This document shows, one piece after another, positions 32,556 through 40,893 of a stretch of DNA of 48,244 nucleotides. The notes under the pieces were generated by a model. It was given only the letters and a program-made list of their open reading frames with translations. It searched no databases and was not told the DNA's origin. Position numbers and translations under genes: made by a program. Source of the DNA: Caryophanales bacterium UBA4278 (GTDB lineage Bacteria > Bacillota_I > Bacilli_A > RFN20 > CAG-826); contig DGVS01000003.1 of NCBI GenBank assembly GCA_002395065.1, positions 1-48,244 on the forward strand, read 5' to 3'. Each line of letters opens with the position of its first letter. Positions within the stretch are counted from its first letter, which is position 1.

Positions 32556-33775
32556 TGAAAGTTTCATTTGAAGAAATCCTTAAAAAAGCCGAATCATATC
32601 AAAAAGATATGACTAAATTTCTTCGCGACATGGTGAAGATTCCATCTGAATCATGTGGCGAAAAAGAAGTCGTTCTTCGCATTAAAGAAGAAATGCTCAA
32701 AGTCGGTTTCGACAAAGTCGACATCGACCCAATGGGTAACGTCTTAGGTTACATTGGCCATGGTAAACACTTAATCGCTATGGATGCCCACATCGATACC
32801 GTTGGTATCGGAGAAATCAAAAACTGGAAGTTTGATCCATATGAAGGTTTCGAAGATGAAACATATATCGGTGGTCGTGGAACAAGTGACCAAGAAGGTG
32901 GTATGGCCTCAATGGTCTATGCCGGTAAAATCATTAAAGATCTCGGTCTTGAAGATGACTTCACCCTACTCGTGACCGGTACTGTCCAAGAAGAAGACTG
33001 TGATGGTCTTTGCTGGAAGTATATTATTGAGCAAGACAAGATTAAACCAGAATTTGTTGTTTCAACCGAACCAACAAGCTGCCAAATCTATCGTGGACAC
33101 CGTGGACGTATGGAAATCAAAGTCAATGTTCGTGGTATCTCTTGCCATGGTAGTGCACCAGAACGTGGTGATAACGCCATTTACAAAATGGCTGACATCA
33201 TCAAAGACATTGAAAAACTCAATGAAACTGGTTTAGCCTATGATCCATTCCTTGGAAAAGGAACTGTGACCATCTCTCAAATCTTCCATAAGTCACCAAG
33301 CCGTTGTGCTGTGGCTGATGGATGCTGGATTTCTCTTGACCGTCGTTTAACTGTTGGAGAAAACGATAAGACATCAATTGCCGAAATCGAAAACCTCCCA
33401 AGTGTTAAACGCGCTAAAGCAGAAGTTTCAATGTATGATTATGAACGTCCAGCTTATACTGGTCTTGTTTATAAACAAGAATGTTACTTCCCAACCTGGG
33501 TTATTCCAGAAGATTCCATTTATGTTCAATCCTTAAAACAAGGTTATGAAGGACTCTTCAAGAAAGCCCCAGTGATTGATAAGTGGACATTCTCCACCAA
33601 TGGTGTTTCCATTATGGGACGCTTCGGAATTCCTTGCATTGGCTTTGGTCCAGGCGATGAAAAAGAAGCACACGCCCCAAATGAAAAGACCAGAAAACGC
33701 GACTTAGTCGTGTGTGCTGCTCTCTACGCGACAATTCCAGGTCTTTACCTTGAAAACCTCGCAAAACAAAAATAA
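32555..33775 (+). CDS. ygeY: YgeY-type M20 family hydrolase
   Basis: A 406-residue metallohydrolase. DAHIDTVGIGE and GRGTSDQEGGMASMVYA hold the first metal ligands and the bridging Asp. GTVQEEDCDG contains the catalytic Glu pair, and the STEPTSCQIYRGHRGR segment starts the lid domain. YgeY-like enzymes in these clusters are assigned to hydrolysis of a ureido group of ureidopropionate-type intermediates, releasing CO2 and ammonia. It overlaps the PLP gene by one base and precedes ygeW by 12 bases. Confidence 0.9.
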   Translation: MKVSFEEILKKAESYQKDMTKFLRDMVKIPSESCGEKEVVLRIKEEMLKVGFDKVDIDPMGNVLGYIGHGKHLIAMDAHIDTVGIGEIKNWKFDPYEGFEDETYIGGRGTSDQEGGMASMVYAGKIIKDLGLEDDFTLLVTGTVQEEDCDGLCWKYIIEQDKIKPEFVVSTEPTSCQIYRGHRGRMEIKVNVRGISCHGSAPERGDNAIYKMADIIKDIEKLNETGLAYDPFLGKGTVTISQIFHKSPSRCAVADGCWISLDRRLTVGENDKTSIAEIENLPSVKRAKAEVSMYDYERPAYTGLVYKQECYFPTWVIPEDSIYVQSLKQGYEGLFKKAPVIDKWTFSTNGVSIMGRFGIPCIGFGPGDEKEAHAPNEKTRKRDLVVCAALYATIPGLYLENLAKQK

Positions 33776-33787
33776 GGAGATTTAGAA

Positions 33788-34798
33788 ATGGAAAAAATAG
33801 CACCAAGATTTGCCGGTCGACATCTCATTACTTTAGAAGATTTTACTAAAGAAGAAATCGACTACATGCTCAAAGTCTCTCATGACTTTAAAGATGCGTT
33901 CTACGCCAACGAAAAGACCCCATGGTTAGAAGGAAAAACAGGTTTCTTGATGTTCTTCGAACAATCAACAAGAACTCGTAACTCTTTCGAAAGTGGTATG
34001 GCTCAACTTGGCGGGCACGCTACCTTCCTTGACACATCCATGATGCAAATTGCTCATGGTGAATCTGCCAAGGATACCGCGGTTATTCTTTCAAGCTTTG
34101 GTCATATGATCGCTTGCCGATATTGTAACTGGGGCTTAGGAAACAAATACATCCGCGAAATGGCCAAATGGTCCACAGTCCCAATCATTAACTTACAATG
34201 TGACTTATATCACCCAATGCAAGCTCTTGCGGACTTAATGACCATTGAAGATGAATTTGGAAAAACAAAGCACTTAAAAGTTTCTGTCATTTGGGCGATG
34301 GCCACAACTCACAAGAAACCAATTTCAGTTCCAGTGAGCCAAGTTCTTCTTTTCCCACGCTATGGTATCGATGTTACCTTAGCATATCCAGAAGGTTATG
34401 ATTTACCAGACTGGGTTATCGAAAAAGCCCGCAAAAATGCCGCTGAAAATGGTGGTTCATTAACCATTACTCACGACATGGATGCCGCTTATAAAGATGC
34501 TGATGTCGTCTTCCCAAAGAACTGGGGTTCTTGGGTCACCAACCAATCAACCACAGTTGTTGATGATGCATTACTTGCTCTTAAAGCATGGAAGTGTACA
34601 CCAGAAAAAATGGCTTTAGCCAAACCAACATGCCGTTACATGCACGCCCTTCCAGCGGACCGTGTGAACGAAGTTGTTGATGAGGTTATCGACGGACCAC
34701 AATCAGTGGTTTATCAAGAAGCCGAGAACAGAATCCACACAGCTAAAGCTGTTATGGCATTATTTGTTCACGATAAGCTCCCAAGCGATCGCCGTTAA
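33788..34798 (+). CDS. ygeW: YgeW-type knotted carbamoyltransferase
   Basis: Carbamoyltransferase-fold protein. STRTR (60-64) binds carbamoyl phosphate, HPMQALADL is the HPxQ motif and MHALPADR replaces the HCLP motif. The AMATTHKKPISVPVSQ segment fits the knotted branch. In the purine pathway it would work in the phosphorolytic direction, yielding carbamoyl phosphate for carbamate kinase. At 336 residues it is shorter than the ~400 I recall for E. coli YgeW. AAGGAG precedes the ATG. It is the last gene of the operon. Confidence 0.92.
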   Translation: MEKIAPRFAGRHLITLEDFTKEEIDYMLKVSHDFKDAFYANEKTPWLEGKTGFLMFFEQSTRTRNSFESGMAQLGGHATFLDTSMMQIAHGESAKDTAVILSSFGHMIACRYCNWGLGNKYIREMAKWSTVPIINLQCDLYHPMQALADLMTIEDEFGKTKHLKVSVIWAMATTHKKPISVPVSQVLLFPRYGIDVTLAYPEGYDLPDWVIEKARKNAAENGGSLTITHDMDAAYKDADVVFPKNWGSWVTNQSTTVVDDALLALKAWKCTPEKMALAKPTCRYMHALPADRVNEVVDEVIDGPQSVVYQEAENRIHTAKAVMALFVHDKLPSDRR

Positions 34799-34820
34799 TT
34801 AGCTCCAAAACATAAATACT

Positions 34821-34854
34821 AGCGAGTTCCTCACCGAACTCGCTTTTATTTTAT
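34821..34854 (+). terminator. Intrinsic terminator of the purine operon
   Basis: AGCGAGTTC (34821-34829) pairs perfectly with GAACTCGCT (34836-34844), followed by TTTATTTTAT. Confidence 0.93.
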
Positions 34855-34863
34855 GAAAATAAT

Positions 34864-34880
34864 GATATAATTCTCTCGCT
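34864..34880 (+). promoter_or_regulatory. Extended -10 promoter of serine dehydratase
   Basis: TGA-TATAAT ends at 34871, nine bases before the ATG. No Shine-Dalgarno fits, so the mRNA is predicted leaderless. The -35 is weak, as usual for extended -10 promoters. Confidence 0.65.
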
Positions 34881-36092
34881 ATGAAATCACTGAGATATTT
34901 ATATCGTATTGGAAACGGACCAAGTTCCTCTCATTCAATTGCGCCATATCGTGCGGCGAAATATTTTCGTAAGAACTATCCTGATGTCGTCAGTTACGAT
35001 GTTTATCTCTACGGATCGTTTGCGTTAACTGGACGCGGTCACTTAACCGACAAAACAATTCAACAAACATTAGCACCGGTTGACTGTGCGATTCATTTTG
35101 ATATTAAAACTCCTGTTAAACACCCAAACACAATGAAGTTTGTTCTTCATTTTGGTGATGGTCGTTCACTCGAGAAAGAAGTCATCTCCACTGGTGGCGG
35201 AGCAATTCAAATTGAAGGTGAAGTTGAAGAGTATGAAGAAGAGGTTTATCCAGAGAAGAATTTTGGTGAAATATCCAAGATTTGCGGTGAAAATGGCTGG
35301 GATTTAGTCGATTATGTTCGTCATTATGAAGGTGAAGAAATCTTTAAATATTTAGAAAAAGTTTTCAACCAAATGATGGATACAATTGATGCTGGATTAC
35401 GTAAAGAAGGAGAACTTCCTGGACCACTCCACGTCAAACGTCGTGCTCGTTCGTTTTTGACCCCGAAAGCGGAAAGTGAAACAAGCATTGCTCGTTCATA
35501 TCGCTTAATCATTGCTTATGCTTTTGCAACTGGCGAAGAAAACGCTAGTGGTAATATTGTTGTCACCGCTCCAACATGTGGTGCGGCCGGAACACTTCCA
35601 GCAGTGATGCGTTATTGTTACGATAACTACCACAATTCCATCGAGAAGATGGTTAATGCTTTAGCAGTTGCTGGCGTTATTGGAAATATCATTAAACAAA
35701 ACGGTTCAATTTCCGGGGCTGTTGCTGGTTGCCAAGCTGAGATTGGCTCAGCGTGTTCAATGGCTGCGGCTGCATTTGCCTATCTTAAAGGTCTTGATTT
35801 AGCCACAATTGAGTGCGCTGCTGAAGTTGCCATGGAACATTCTTTGGGATCTACTTGCGACCCTGTTTTGGGTTATGTTCAAATCCCATGTATTGAACGA
35901 AACGCCGTCGCTGCACAAAGAGCAATTACATCTTGTCGATTAGCCGAATATGCTAGTGATTCACATGAAGTTTCTTTCGATAGCATTGTAGAAACAATGC
36001 TTCAAACCGGTAAAGATATGTCAAAGAACTATCGTGAAACGTCGGTTGGTGGCCTTGCTGAACAATATTTGAAAACTCATAAATCTGAATAA
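34881..36092 (+). CDS. sdaA: L-serine ammonia-lyase, iron-sulfur dependent, single chain
   Basis: Deaminates serine to pyruvate and ammonia with a [4Fe-4S] cluster. The beta domain comes first (RIGNGPSSSHSIAPYRAA, GRGHLTDKT). The alpha domain follows (VVTAPTCGAAGTLPAV, GCQAEIGSACSMAAA, STCDPVLGYVQIPCIERN), which supplies the cluster Cys. At 403 residues it is a compact version of the fused ~455-residue enzyme. It is transcribed alone between two promoters. Serine from glycine or from the serCA pathway would feed pyruvate fermentation. Confidence 0.94.
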   Translation: MKSLRYLYRIGNGPSSSHSIAPYRAAKYFRKNYPDVVSYDVYLYGSFALTGRGHLTDKTIQQTLAPVDCAIHFDIKTPVKHPNTMKFVLHFGDGRSLEKEVISTGGGAIQIEGEVEEYEEEVYPEKNFGEISKICGENGWDLVDYVRHYEGEEIFKYLEKVFNQMMDTIDAGLRKEGELPGPLHVKRRARSFLTPKAESETSIARSYRLIIAYAFATGEENASGNIVVTAPTCGAAGTLPAVMRYCYDNYHNSIEKMVNALAVAGVIGNIIKQNGSISGAVAGCQAEIGSACSMAAAAFAYLKGLDLATIECAAEVAMEHSLGSTCDPVLGYVQIPCIERNAVAAQRAITSCRLAEYASDSHEVSFDSIVETMLQTGKDMSKNYRETSVGGLAEQYLKTHKSE

Positions 36093-36102
36093 ATCGGATT
36101 TA

Positions 36103-36121
36103 TGTTACAATAAATATACTT
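36103..36121 (+). promoter_or_regulatory. Extended -10 promoter of cysS
   Basis: TGT-TACAAT ends at 36111, ten bases before the ATG, with no ribosome binding site in between. This is again consistent with a leaderless mRNA. Confidence 0.55.
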
Positions 36122-37453
36122 ATGGAAATCAAAGTTTTTAACTCATTAACTAACAGCGAAGAAATTTTACATCCAATTAAACCTGGTGAAATTTCGATGT
36201 ACTGCTGTGGACCAACGGTCTATGGCGATGCTCACGTCGGAAACATTCGCCCAGTAATTGTTTTTGACGCTTTTCGTCGGTTTTTAGAAAAAGTTGGTTA
36301 TGATGTTAAACTTGTATCTAACTTTACTGATGTTGATGATAAAATCATCAATAAAGCACAACAGGAAGGTGTTCCTGAACAAGTTATTTCTGAACGATAC
36401 ATTGCCGCTTATAAAGAAGTTTTAAAATCTTTAAATGTAAAACCACATTATCAAAACCCGAAAGTCACTGAGTATATGCCTGCAATCATCAAGTATATTG
36501 ATGAACTTGTCAAAAAAGGTGCTGCTTACGAAGTTGATGGTGATGTGTTTTTCCGTATTAGTTCTATAAAGAACTATGGTGAACTCCAAAACATTAATGT
36601 TGATGATTTGGTTGTTGGAGCACGTATCGAAGAGAATAGCAAGAAGGAATCTCCATTAGACTTTGTCTTGTGGAAGAAAACTAATGTTGGTATCCAATGG
36701 GATTCCCCTTGGGGAAAAGGACGCCCAGGTTGGCATACTGAGTGCTGCGTAATGATTAATTCAATCTTTGGCGGGATGATTGACATTCATGGTGGCGGTT
36801 TTGACTTAAAGTTCCCACATCATGAAAACGAAATTGCTCAAGCAAAAGCACATGATGGTCATCGAATCGCTAATGTCTGGATGCACAACGGCTTTGTAAA
36901 CTTTGGAAACGAAAAGATGTCTAAATCTTTAGGCAATGTCATCTTAGCCAAGGATGCATTAAAGGAATTTGGACCAAATCTTCTTCGTTTGTTGATTCTT
37001 TCAACTCATTATCGCGCTCCTGTCCAGTTTACAGAAGAAACGGTTTTATCTGCGAAGAACGAACTCACCAAAATTAGCCAAACATATAAACAATTAGCGG
37101 TGGCACTCCAACTCGCCAACATAGATCTGAAAAACGCTAAAGGAAATATCGATAAATTTCTTACTGCCTTAAGCGAAGATTTCAACACTTCTAATGGCTT
37201 TACTTGCTTATATGAAGAGCTCAAAAATGCTAATGTTGAATTACGTAAAAATCCTAAAGATAACCAAAAATTGCTGGTGCTTTTTGCAAATATCCGCGAT
37301 ATTTTGGATGTCTTTGGTTTAGATATTAAATACCCTGTCTTGAGTGATGAAGATAAGGCTACTTATGCCAAGTATTTGGCACTAAAAACAGAGAAAAAAT
37401 TTGATGAATCAGATGCCCTTCGAAAGGTGTTAATTGAAAAGGGAATTTTATAA
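36122..37453 (+). CDS. cysS: Cysteinyl-tRNA synthetase
   Basis: A class I synthetase that charges tRNA-Cys. The HIGH-type motif is HVGN (38-41) after the zinc-binding YCCGPTVYGD. WHTECC supplies further zinc ligands. The DIHGGGFDLKFPHHENEIAQ region and KMSKSLGN are fully conserved. At 443 residues it is slightly short in the C-terminal domain. It starts the conserved Firmicutes order cysS-rlmB-sigH-rpmG-secE-nusG; mrnC, usually next, is missing here. Confidence 0.97.
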   Translation: MEIKVFNSLTNSEEILHPIKPGEISMYCCGPTVYGDAHVGNIRPVIVFDAFRRFLEKVGYDVKLVSNFTDVDDKIINKAQQEGVPEQVISERYIAAYKEVLKSLNVKPHYQNPKVTEYMPAIIKYIDELVKKGAAYEVDGDVFFRISSIKNYGELQNINVDDLVVGARIEENSKKESPLDFVLWKKTNVGIQWDSPWGKGRPGWHTECCVMINSIFGGMIDIHGGGFDLKFPHHENEIAQAKAHDGHRIANVWMHNGFVNFGNEKMSKSLGNVILAKDALKEFGPNLLRLLILSTHYRAPVQFTEETVLSAKNELTKISQTYKQLAVALQLANIDLKNAKGNIDKFLTALSEDFNTSNGFTCLYEELKNANVELRKNPKDNQKLLVLFANIRDILDVFGLDIKYPVLSDEDKATYAKYLALKTEKKFDESDALRKVLIEKGIL

Positions 37454-38200
37454 ATGAAACACGGGGATGCTTTGAAGAAAACTCGTGCTAACTTGATTTA
37501 TGGGAGGATCCCTGTAAAGAGTAGCATTGAGGCTAATAAAGTAAAAAAACTTTTAGTGCAAAAAGGCTTCTCCGAACAGTCTCTCCTTAAACTTGCCAAG
37601 GATAAGAACATTTTGATTGAATATGTCGAGCCATCCGTTTTAGCAAGTTTATCGAAGAATGGTAATCACCAAGGTGTTATTGCCGAAGTAGAAGAGTACA
37701 AATACTCAACACTCGAAGACATCCTTACGGGATGCCAAGGTAAAAAACAACCATTAATTCTCATTCTTGATGAGGTTGAAGACCCACATAACCTAGGAGC
37801 AATTATTCGTTCTTGTGATGCTTTTGGTGTGGACGGGATCATCCTGAAAAATCGCAATCAGGTTCAAATCAATATGACGGTTGTTAAAGTTTCTACAGGA
37901 GCAATCGATCACGTAAAGATTTGCCAAGTGAGCAACATTTCCAACGCCATCAAAGTGCTGAAAGATTCTGGATTCTGGATCTACTCCTCCGATGGATCGG
38001 CTAAAGATGACTATGACAAAGTCAAATATGATGGGCCAACAGCGTTAATCGTTGGTTCGGAAGGAAATGGGATTTCACGACTCGTTCTGGAAAATTCTGA
38101 TTTCATAATCAAAATACCAATGCTAGGCCACGTTAACTCACTAAATGTTTCAGTGGCAACAGGCATATTACTTAGTAATATAAGATCCTCCTTTAAATAG
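37454..38200 (+). CDS. rlmB: SpoU-family rRNA 2'-O-methyltransferase (RlmB-like)
   Basis: Methylates the ribose of a guanosine in 23S rRNA (G2251 in E. coli numbering for RlmB). The 248-residue protein has an N-terminal substrate-binding domain and the SpoU motifs NLGAIIRSCDAFG, VGSEGNGISRLV and IPMLGHVNSLNVSVATG, which form the knotted SAM site. The start follows the cysS stop directly. Gene order supports RlmB over other SpoU members. Confidence 0.93.
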   Translation: MKHGDALKKTRANLIYGRIPVKSSIEANKVKKLLVQKGFSEQSLLKLAKDKNILIEYVEPSVLASLSKNGNHQGVIAEVEEYKYSTLEDILTGCQGKKQPLILILDEVEDPHNLGAIIRSCDAFGVDGIILKNRNQVQINMTVVKVSTGAIDHVKICQVSNISNAIKVLKDSGFWIYSSDGSAKDDYDKVKYDGPTALIVGSEGNGISRLVLENSDFIIKIPMLGHVNSLNVSVATGILLSNIRSSFK

Positions 38201-38216
38201 ATAAGGAGATCTTTTT

Positions 38217-38801
38217 ATGAAAAGACGTCAAAACAGCGATGATTTTTCGCTGAGCCCTTTAGAATTAACACGGAGCTACTACGGGGCATGTCAAGAAAGC
38301 TCGTGTAAGTACATGATGCTCATACTTCGGGAGTGTCGAATAATGAACATAACTAAAGAAGATTGTGAGGACATGTATAACGAATTCTTTACAATCGCAA
38401 TTCAAGCGTACAAACCAGGAATATGTACATTCAAACATTATCTTAAAAAGATAGTTGAGTACAAAACATTGGATTTTGTGAGGCGGGTCATATCAAAACA
38501 AGACCCGCTTTTTTATTGCGGAAGTTTGGACAAGAAATTCGACGATGGGAAGTTTTTGCTCGATATCATTGGATCGTATGATACTCGACTTGATCTTCTC
38601 GAATCCATTGTCGCTTCGTCTAGTCTAGAAGAATATGGTATTTCTGCGCTAGATAAAGCAATCCTTTACTATCGCGGAATCGGATTTTCATTACAGGAAA
38701 TTGCTGAAATAATGAATGTCTCGCTTTCAACCGCGAGAAGAAGAATCATCGCTCAACGTAAAAACAAAAAACTTTTGACTGGATTAAACAAACTCGATTA
38801 A
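38217..38801 (+). CDS. Sigma-70 family RNA polymerase sigma factor at the sigH position
   Basis: A 194-residue sigma-like protein. The first half looks like a divergent region 2 (DMYNEFFTIAIQAYKPG..FKHYLKKIVEYKTLDFVRR). The C-terminal region 4 helix-turn-helix is clearer: FSLQEIAEIMNVSLSTARRRI. Its place between rlmB and rpmG is that of sigH in Bacillus. Low similarity leaves open whether it directs a stationary-phase, competence-like or other regulon. AAGGAG precedes the ATG. Confidence 0.8.
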   Translation: MKRRQNSDDFSLSPLELTRSYYGACQESSCKYMMLILRECRIMNITKEDCEDMYNEFFTIAIQAYKPGICTFKHYLKKIVEYKTLDFVRRVISKQDPLFYCGSLDKKFDDGKFLLDIIGSYDTRLDLLESIVASSSLEEYGISALDKAILYYRGIGFSLQEIAEIMNVSLSTARRRIIAQRKNKKLLTGLNKLD

Positions 38802-38822
38802 TTGTTTTTTAATTTTATTAAG

Positions 38823-38863
38823 TATGAGATAATAGAAGCACTCAAATCGGAGGTTATCTCATA
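38823..38863 (+). promoter_or_regulatory. 10-bp perfect inverted repeat around the mrp start
   Basis: TATGAGATAA (38823-38832) and TTATCTCATA (38854-38863) are perfect inverted arms separated by 21 bases. The left arm overlaps a GATAAT -10-like box. The right arm separates GGAGG from the ATG. It could be a repressor site or, if transcribed, a hairpin that hides the ribosome site. Confidence 0.55.
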
Positions 38864-39690
38864 TGGCGGATTGCAATCACGATTGTGCAAGTTGCTCAGT
38901 TAGCGACTGTGGCGAACGAACAATTGAAAAACTAAAACCACACGAATTTTCGTCATTTCGTCGGACTTTTGCGGTGATTTCTGGAAAAGGTGGCGTTGGA
39001 AAAAGTCTCGTCACATCTCTTTTAGCAAGCGCATTAAACAAGCGTGGACATAAGGTTGCGATTATTGACGCTGACGTTACCGGACCAAGCATTCCTCAAG
39101 CTTTTGGTTTGAAAGGAAAACTTGCTCCACAAGACGAATCCGGTCTTTACCCATTAATCTCAAAATATGGTGTAAAAATCATGTCTGCCAACGCGTTGCT
39201 TGAAAATGCAGAAGATCCAATTTGTTGGAGAGGTCCACTTATTGCTGGTTTTGTTCAACAACTTTATACCGACGTTATTTATGGTGATGTGGATTATCTT
39301 TTAATCGATATGCCACCAGGAACAGGAGATGTTCCATTAACTGTTTTTCAAAGCTATCCAATTGATGGAATTATAGTCGTTTCTAGCCCACAAGATCTGG
39401 TTGGAATGGTCGTGGCTAAATCAATCAACATGGCTAAAATGATGTATGTTGATATTTTAGGCGTAGCAATGAATATGGCTTACGTAAAATGTCCAAAATG
39501 TAACGAAAAAATCCGTGTTTTTGGTAACGGAAAATACGAGGAAGAAGTTCATCGCCACGGTTTAGAAGTTTTAGCAGAGATTCCAATTGATCCAGAACTT
39601 GCCACAAAGGTTGATGAAGGAAAGATTGAAGAATATAAAACTGATGTTCTCGATGAACTTGTTCATCGTGTTGAAGAATTTAAAAAATAA
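38863..39690 (+). CDS. Mrp/NBP35-family Fe-S cluster carrier ATPase
   Basis: A P-loop scaffold or carrier that delivers [4Fe-4S] clusters to target proteins. The deviant Walker A is SGKGGVGKS (40-48), and DIDADVTGPS-type (here IIDADVTGPSIPQ) and IDMPPGTGD follow. VKCPKC in the C-terminal half supplies the bridging CxxC. The N-terminus carries an extra cluster motif C4, C8, C11, C16 as in NBP35. The organism needs many Fe-S enzymes (Rnf, xanthine dehydrogenases, SdaA). It is inserted between the sigma factor and rpmG. Confidence 0.92.
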   Translation: MADCNHDCASCSVSDCGERTIEKLKPHEFSSFRRTFAVISGKGGVGKSLVTSLLASALNKRGHKVAIIDADVTGPSIPQAFGLKGKLAPQDESGLYPLISKYGVKIMSANALLENAEDPICWRGPLIAGFVQQLYTDVIYGDVDYLLIDMPPGTGDVPLTVFQSYPIDGIIVVSSPQDLVGMVVAKSINMAKMMYVDILGVAMNMAYVKCPKCNEKIRVFGNGKYEEEVHRHGLEVLAEIPIDPELATKVDEGKIEEYKTDVLDELVHRVEEFKK

Positions 39691-39702
39691 AGGAGACCAA
39701 CT

Positions 39703-39819
39703 ATGAAAAAGTATGTTTGTCAAATCTGCGGTCAAGAAGTTGAAGTCGAAGAAGGTGAAGTTTGCCCAGTTTGTGGCGCACCATTCGAAATGCTCACCCC
39801 AGTCGAGGAAGACGAATAA
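39703..39819 (+). CDS. Rubredoxin-like mini-protein
   Basis: A 38-residue acidic protein. Two Cys pairs, CQIC (6-9) and CPVC (21-24), with YVCQICG and EVCPVCGAPF contexts, form a rubredoxin-type iron or zinc site. A full rubredoxin is ~52 residues, so this is a minimal knuckle pair with an acidic tail, like rubrerythrin C-terminal domains. AAAGGAG precedes the ATG, 12 bases after mrp, so the two are co-transcribed. It may give electrons or metal to cluster handling; this is inference. Confidence 0.82.
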   Translation: MKKYVCQICGQEVEVEEGEVCPVCGAPFEMLTPVEEDE

Positions 39820-39820
39820 T

Positions 39821-39859
39821 AAGTCATTATTGACTTTTTAATTCGTGAAAGAGTAAAAT
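39821..39859 (+). promoter_or_regulatory. Weak terminator overlapping the rpmG promoter
   Basis: AAGTCA-TTAT-TGACTT (39821-39836) plus T-run ends the mrp unit. The same DNA contains the -35 TTGACT (39830-39835), which is 18 bases from the -10 TAAAAT (39854-39859). Confidence 0.65.
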
Positions 39860-39891
39860 AGTCCAGCAAGATGTTAATAGGATAACGTTTT

Positions 39892-40038
39892 ATGAGAAAG
39901 AAAGTTATTTTAATTTGCCCTGAATGTCTGTCGAGAAATTACACGACAACAAAGAAAGAAGGGGAAACAAAACGTCTTGAAATTAAGAAGTACTGTCCAA
40001 CATGTAACAAGATGACGTTACATAAGGAAAGTAAGTAA
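39892..40038 (+). CDS. rpmG: 50S ribosomal protein L33
   Basis: A 48-residue large-subunit protein. ICPECLSRNY and KKYCPTCNKMTLHKE are the two zinc-binding CxxC halves, so this is the Cys-containing (zinc) form. It lies in the conserved position before secE, and GGATAAC eleven bases upstream is a weak ribosome site. Confidence 0.94.
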   Translation: MRKKVILICPECLSRNYTTTKKEGETKRLEIKKYCPTCNKMTLHKESK

Positions 40039-40048
40039 GGAGGCTTAT

Positions 40049-40282
40049 ATGGGTGTTAAAAAGTATACTCAAGAAGTCATTAAAGAAGGCAAACGTGTTC
40101 GTTGGCCAAAGAAAGATGTCTTTGTACCAGCACTAGTCACAACTATTGTGATTTGTGTTTTTTGTGCTTTGATTTTATCAATCGAAGACCTAGCCTCAGG
40201 ATCATTAATTGGTCAACTCAAAGAAATTTTTGGCGGTGGTGCTAAAGAAGCTGCAGATGGCGCAATCCGCTTAATTAGATAA
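40049..40282 (+). CDS. secE: Preprotein translocase subunit SecE
   Basis: A 77-residue single-pass protein that clamps SecY in the translocon. The conserved amphipathic segment EGKRVRWPKKD precedes one transmembrane helix (about 26-45). The C-terminal tail of ~30 residues, Gly/Ala-rich, is longer than usual. AAGGAGG lies just before the ATG. Confidence 0.92.
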   Translation: MGVKKYTQEVIKEGKRVRWPKKDVFVPALVTTIVICVFCALILSIEDLASGSLIGQLKEIFGGGAKEAADGAIRLIR

Positions 40283-40295
40283 GGAGACGTTAACT

Positions 40296-40847
40296 ATGGC
40301 TCAATTAGGTGAAAAACGTTGGTATATTGTTACAACTTATTCTCAACACGAAAATAAGGTTGCTGATAACTTAAGAAAACGTATTCAAACAATGAATCTC
40401 CAAGACTACATCTTCAATGTCTTGGTTGCTGAACAAGAAGTTCCTGTCCTTAAGGATGGAATGCCAACAGGCAAAACAAAAATGAAAAATCTTTTCCCAG
40501 GAAACATCTTTGTGGAAATGATTATGACTGATAATTCTTGGTATGTTGTTCGTAACACACCAGGCGTTACAGGTATTGCTGGATCTGCTGGTGGTGGTCA
40601 AAAACCAACTCCAGTTAGTCGTGAAGAAATCGAACCAGTTCTTAAAAGAATGGGTATGGTCGATAGCTCTATGTATGATCGTTATAACGTTGGTGACAAT
40701 GTTAAAGTCATTCGTGGACCACTTGAAGGTACCGAAGGTAAGATTCTCTCCATTGATAAAACAACAGGTGCTTGCCGTATCGAAACAATCTTCTTCGGAC
40801 GTGCTACTCCAGTTGATGTCGATTTCTCAGAAATCGATAAGATCTAA
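40296..40847 (+). CDS. nusG: Transcription termination/antitermination factor NusG
   Basis: Binds RNA polymerase and modulates pausing and Rho or ribosome coupling. The 183-residue protein has the N-terminal NGN domain (KRWYIVTTYSQHENKVADNL, LFPGNIFVEMIM, VVRNTPGVTGI) and the KOW domain (VGDNVKVIRGPLEGTEGKI). It ends at a terminator, so the downstream ribosomal genes have their own promoter. Confidence 0.96.
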   Translation: MAQLGEKRWYIVTTYSQHENKVADNLRKRIQTMNLQDYIFNVLVAEQEVPVLKDGMPTGKTKMKNLFPGNIFVEMIMTDNSWYVVRNTPGVTGIAGSAGGGQKPTPVSREEIEPVLKRMGMVDSSMYDRYNVGDNVKVIRGPLEGTEGKILSIDKTTGACRIETIFFGRATPVDVDFSEIDKI

Positions 40848-40864
40848 GAAACTCTTCAATAATT

Positions 40865-40891
40865 GGATTCTTAACGGAATCCTTTTATTTT
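40865..40891 (+). terminator. Intrinsic terminator after nusG
   Basis: GGATTC (40865-40870) pairs with GAATCC (40877-40882), followed by TTTTATTTT. Confidence 0.87.
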
Positions 40892-40893
40892 GC

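Noticed and set aside
19292..34798. Selenocysteine codons or selenium-dependent enzymes in the purine locus
   Set aside because: All genes read through without in-frame TGA, and no selenium genes are in the window.
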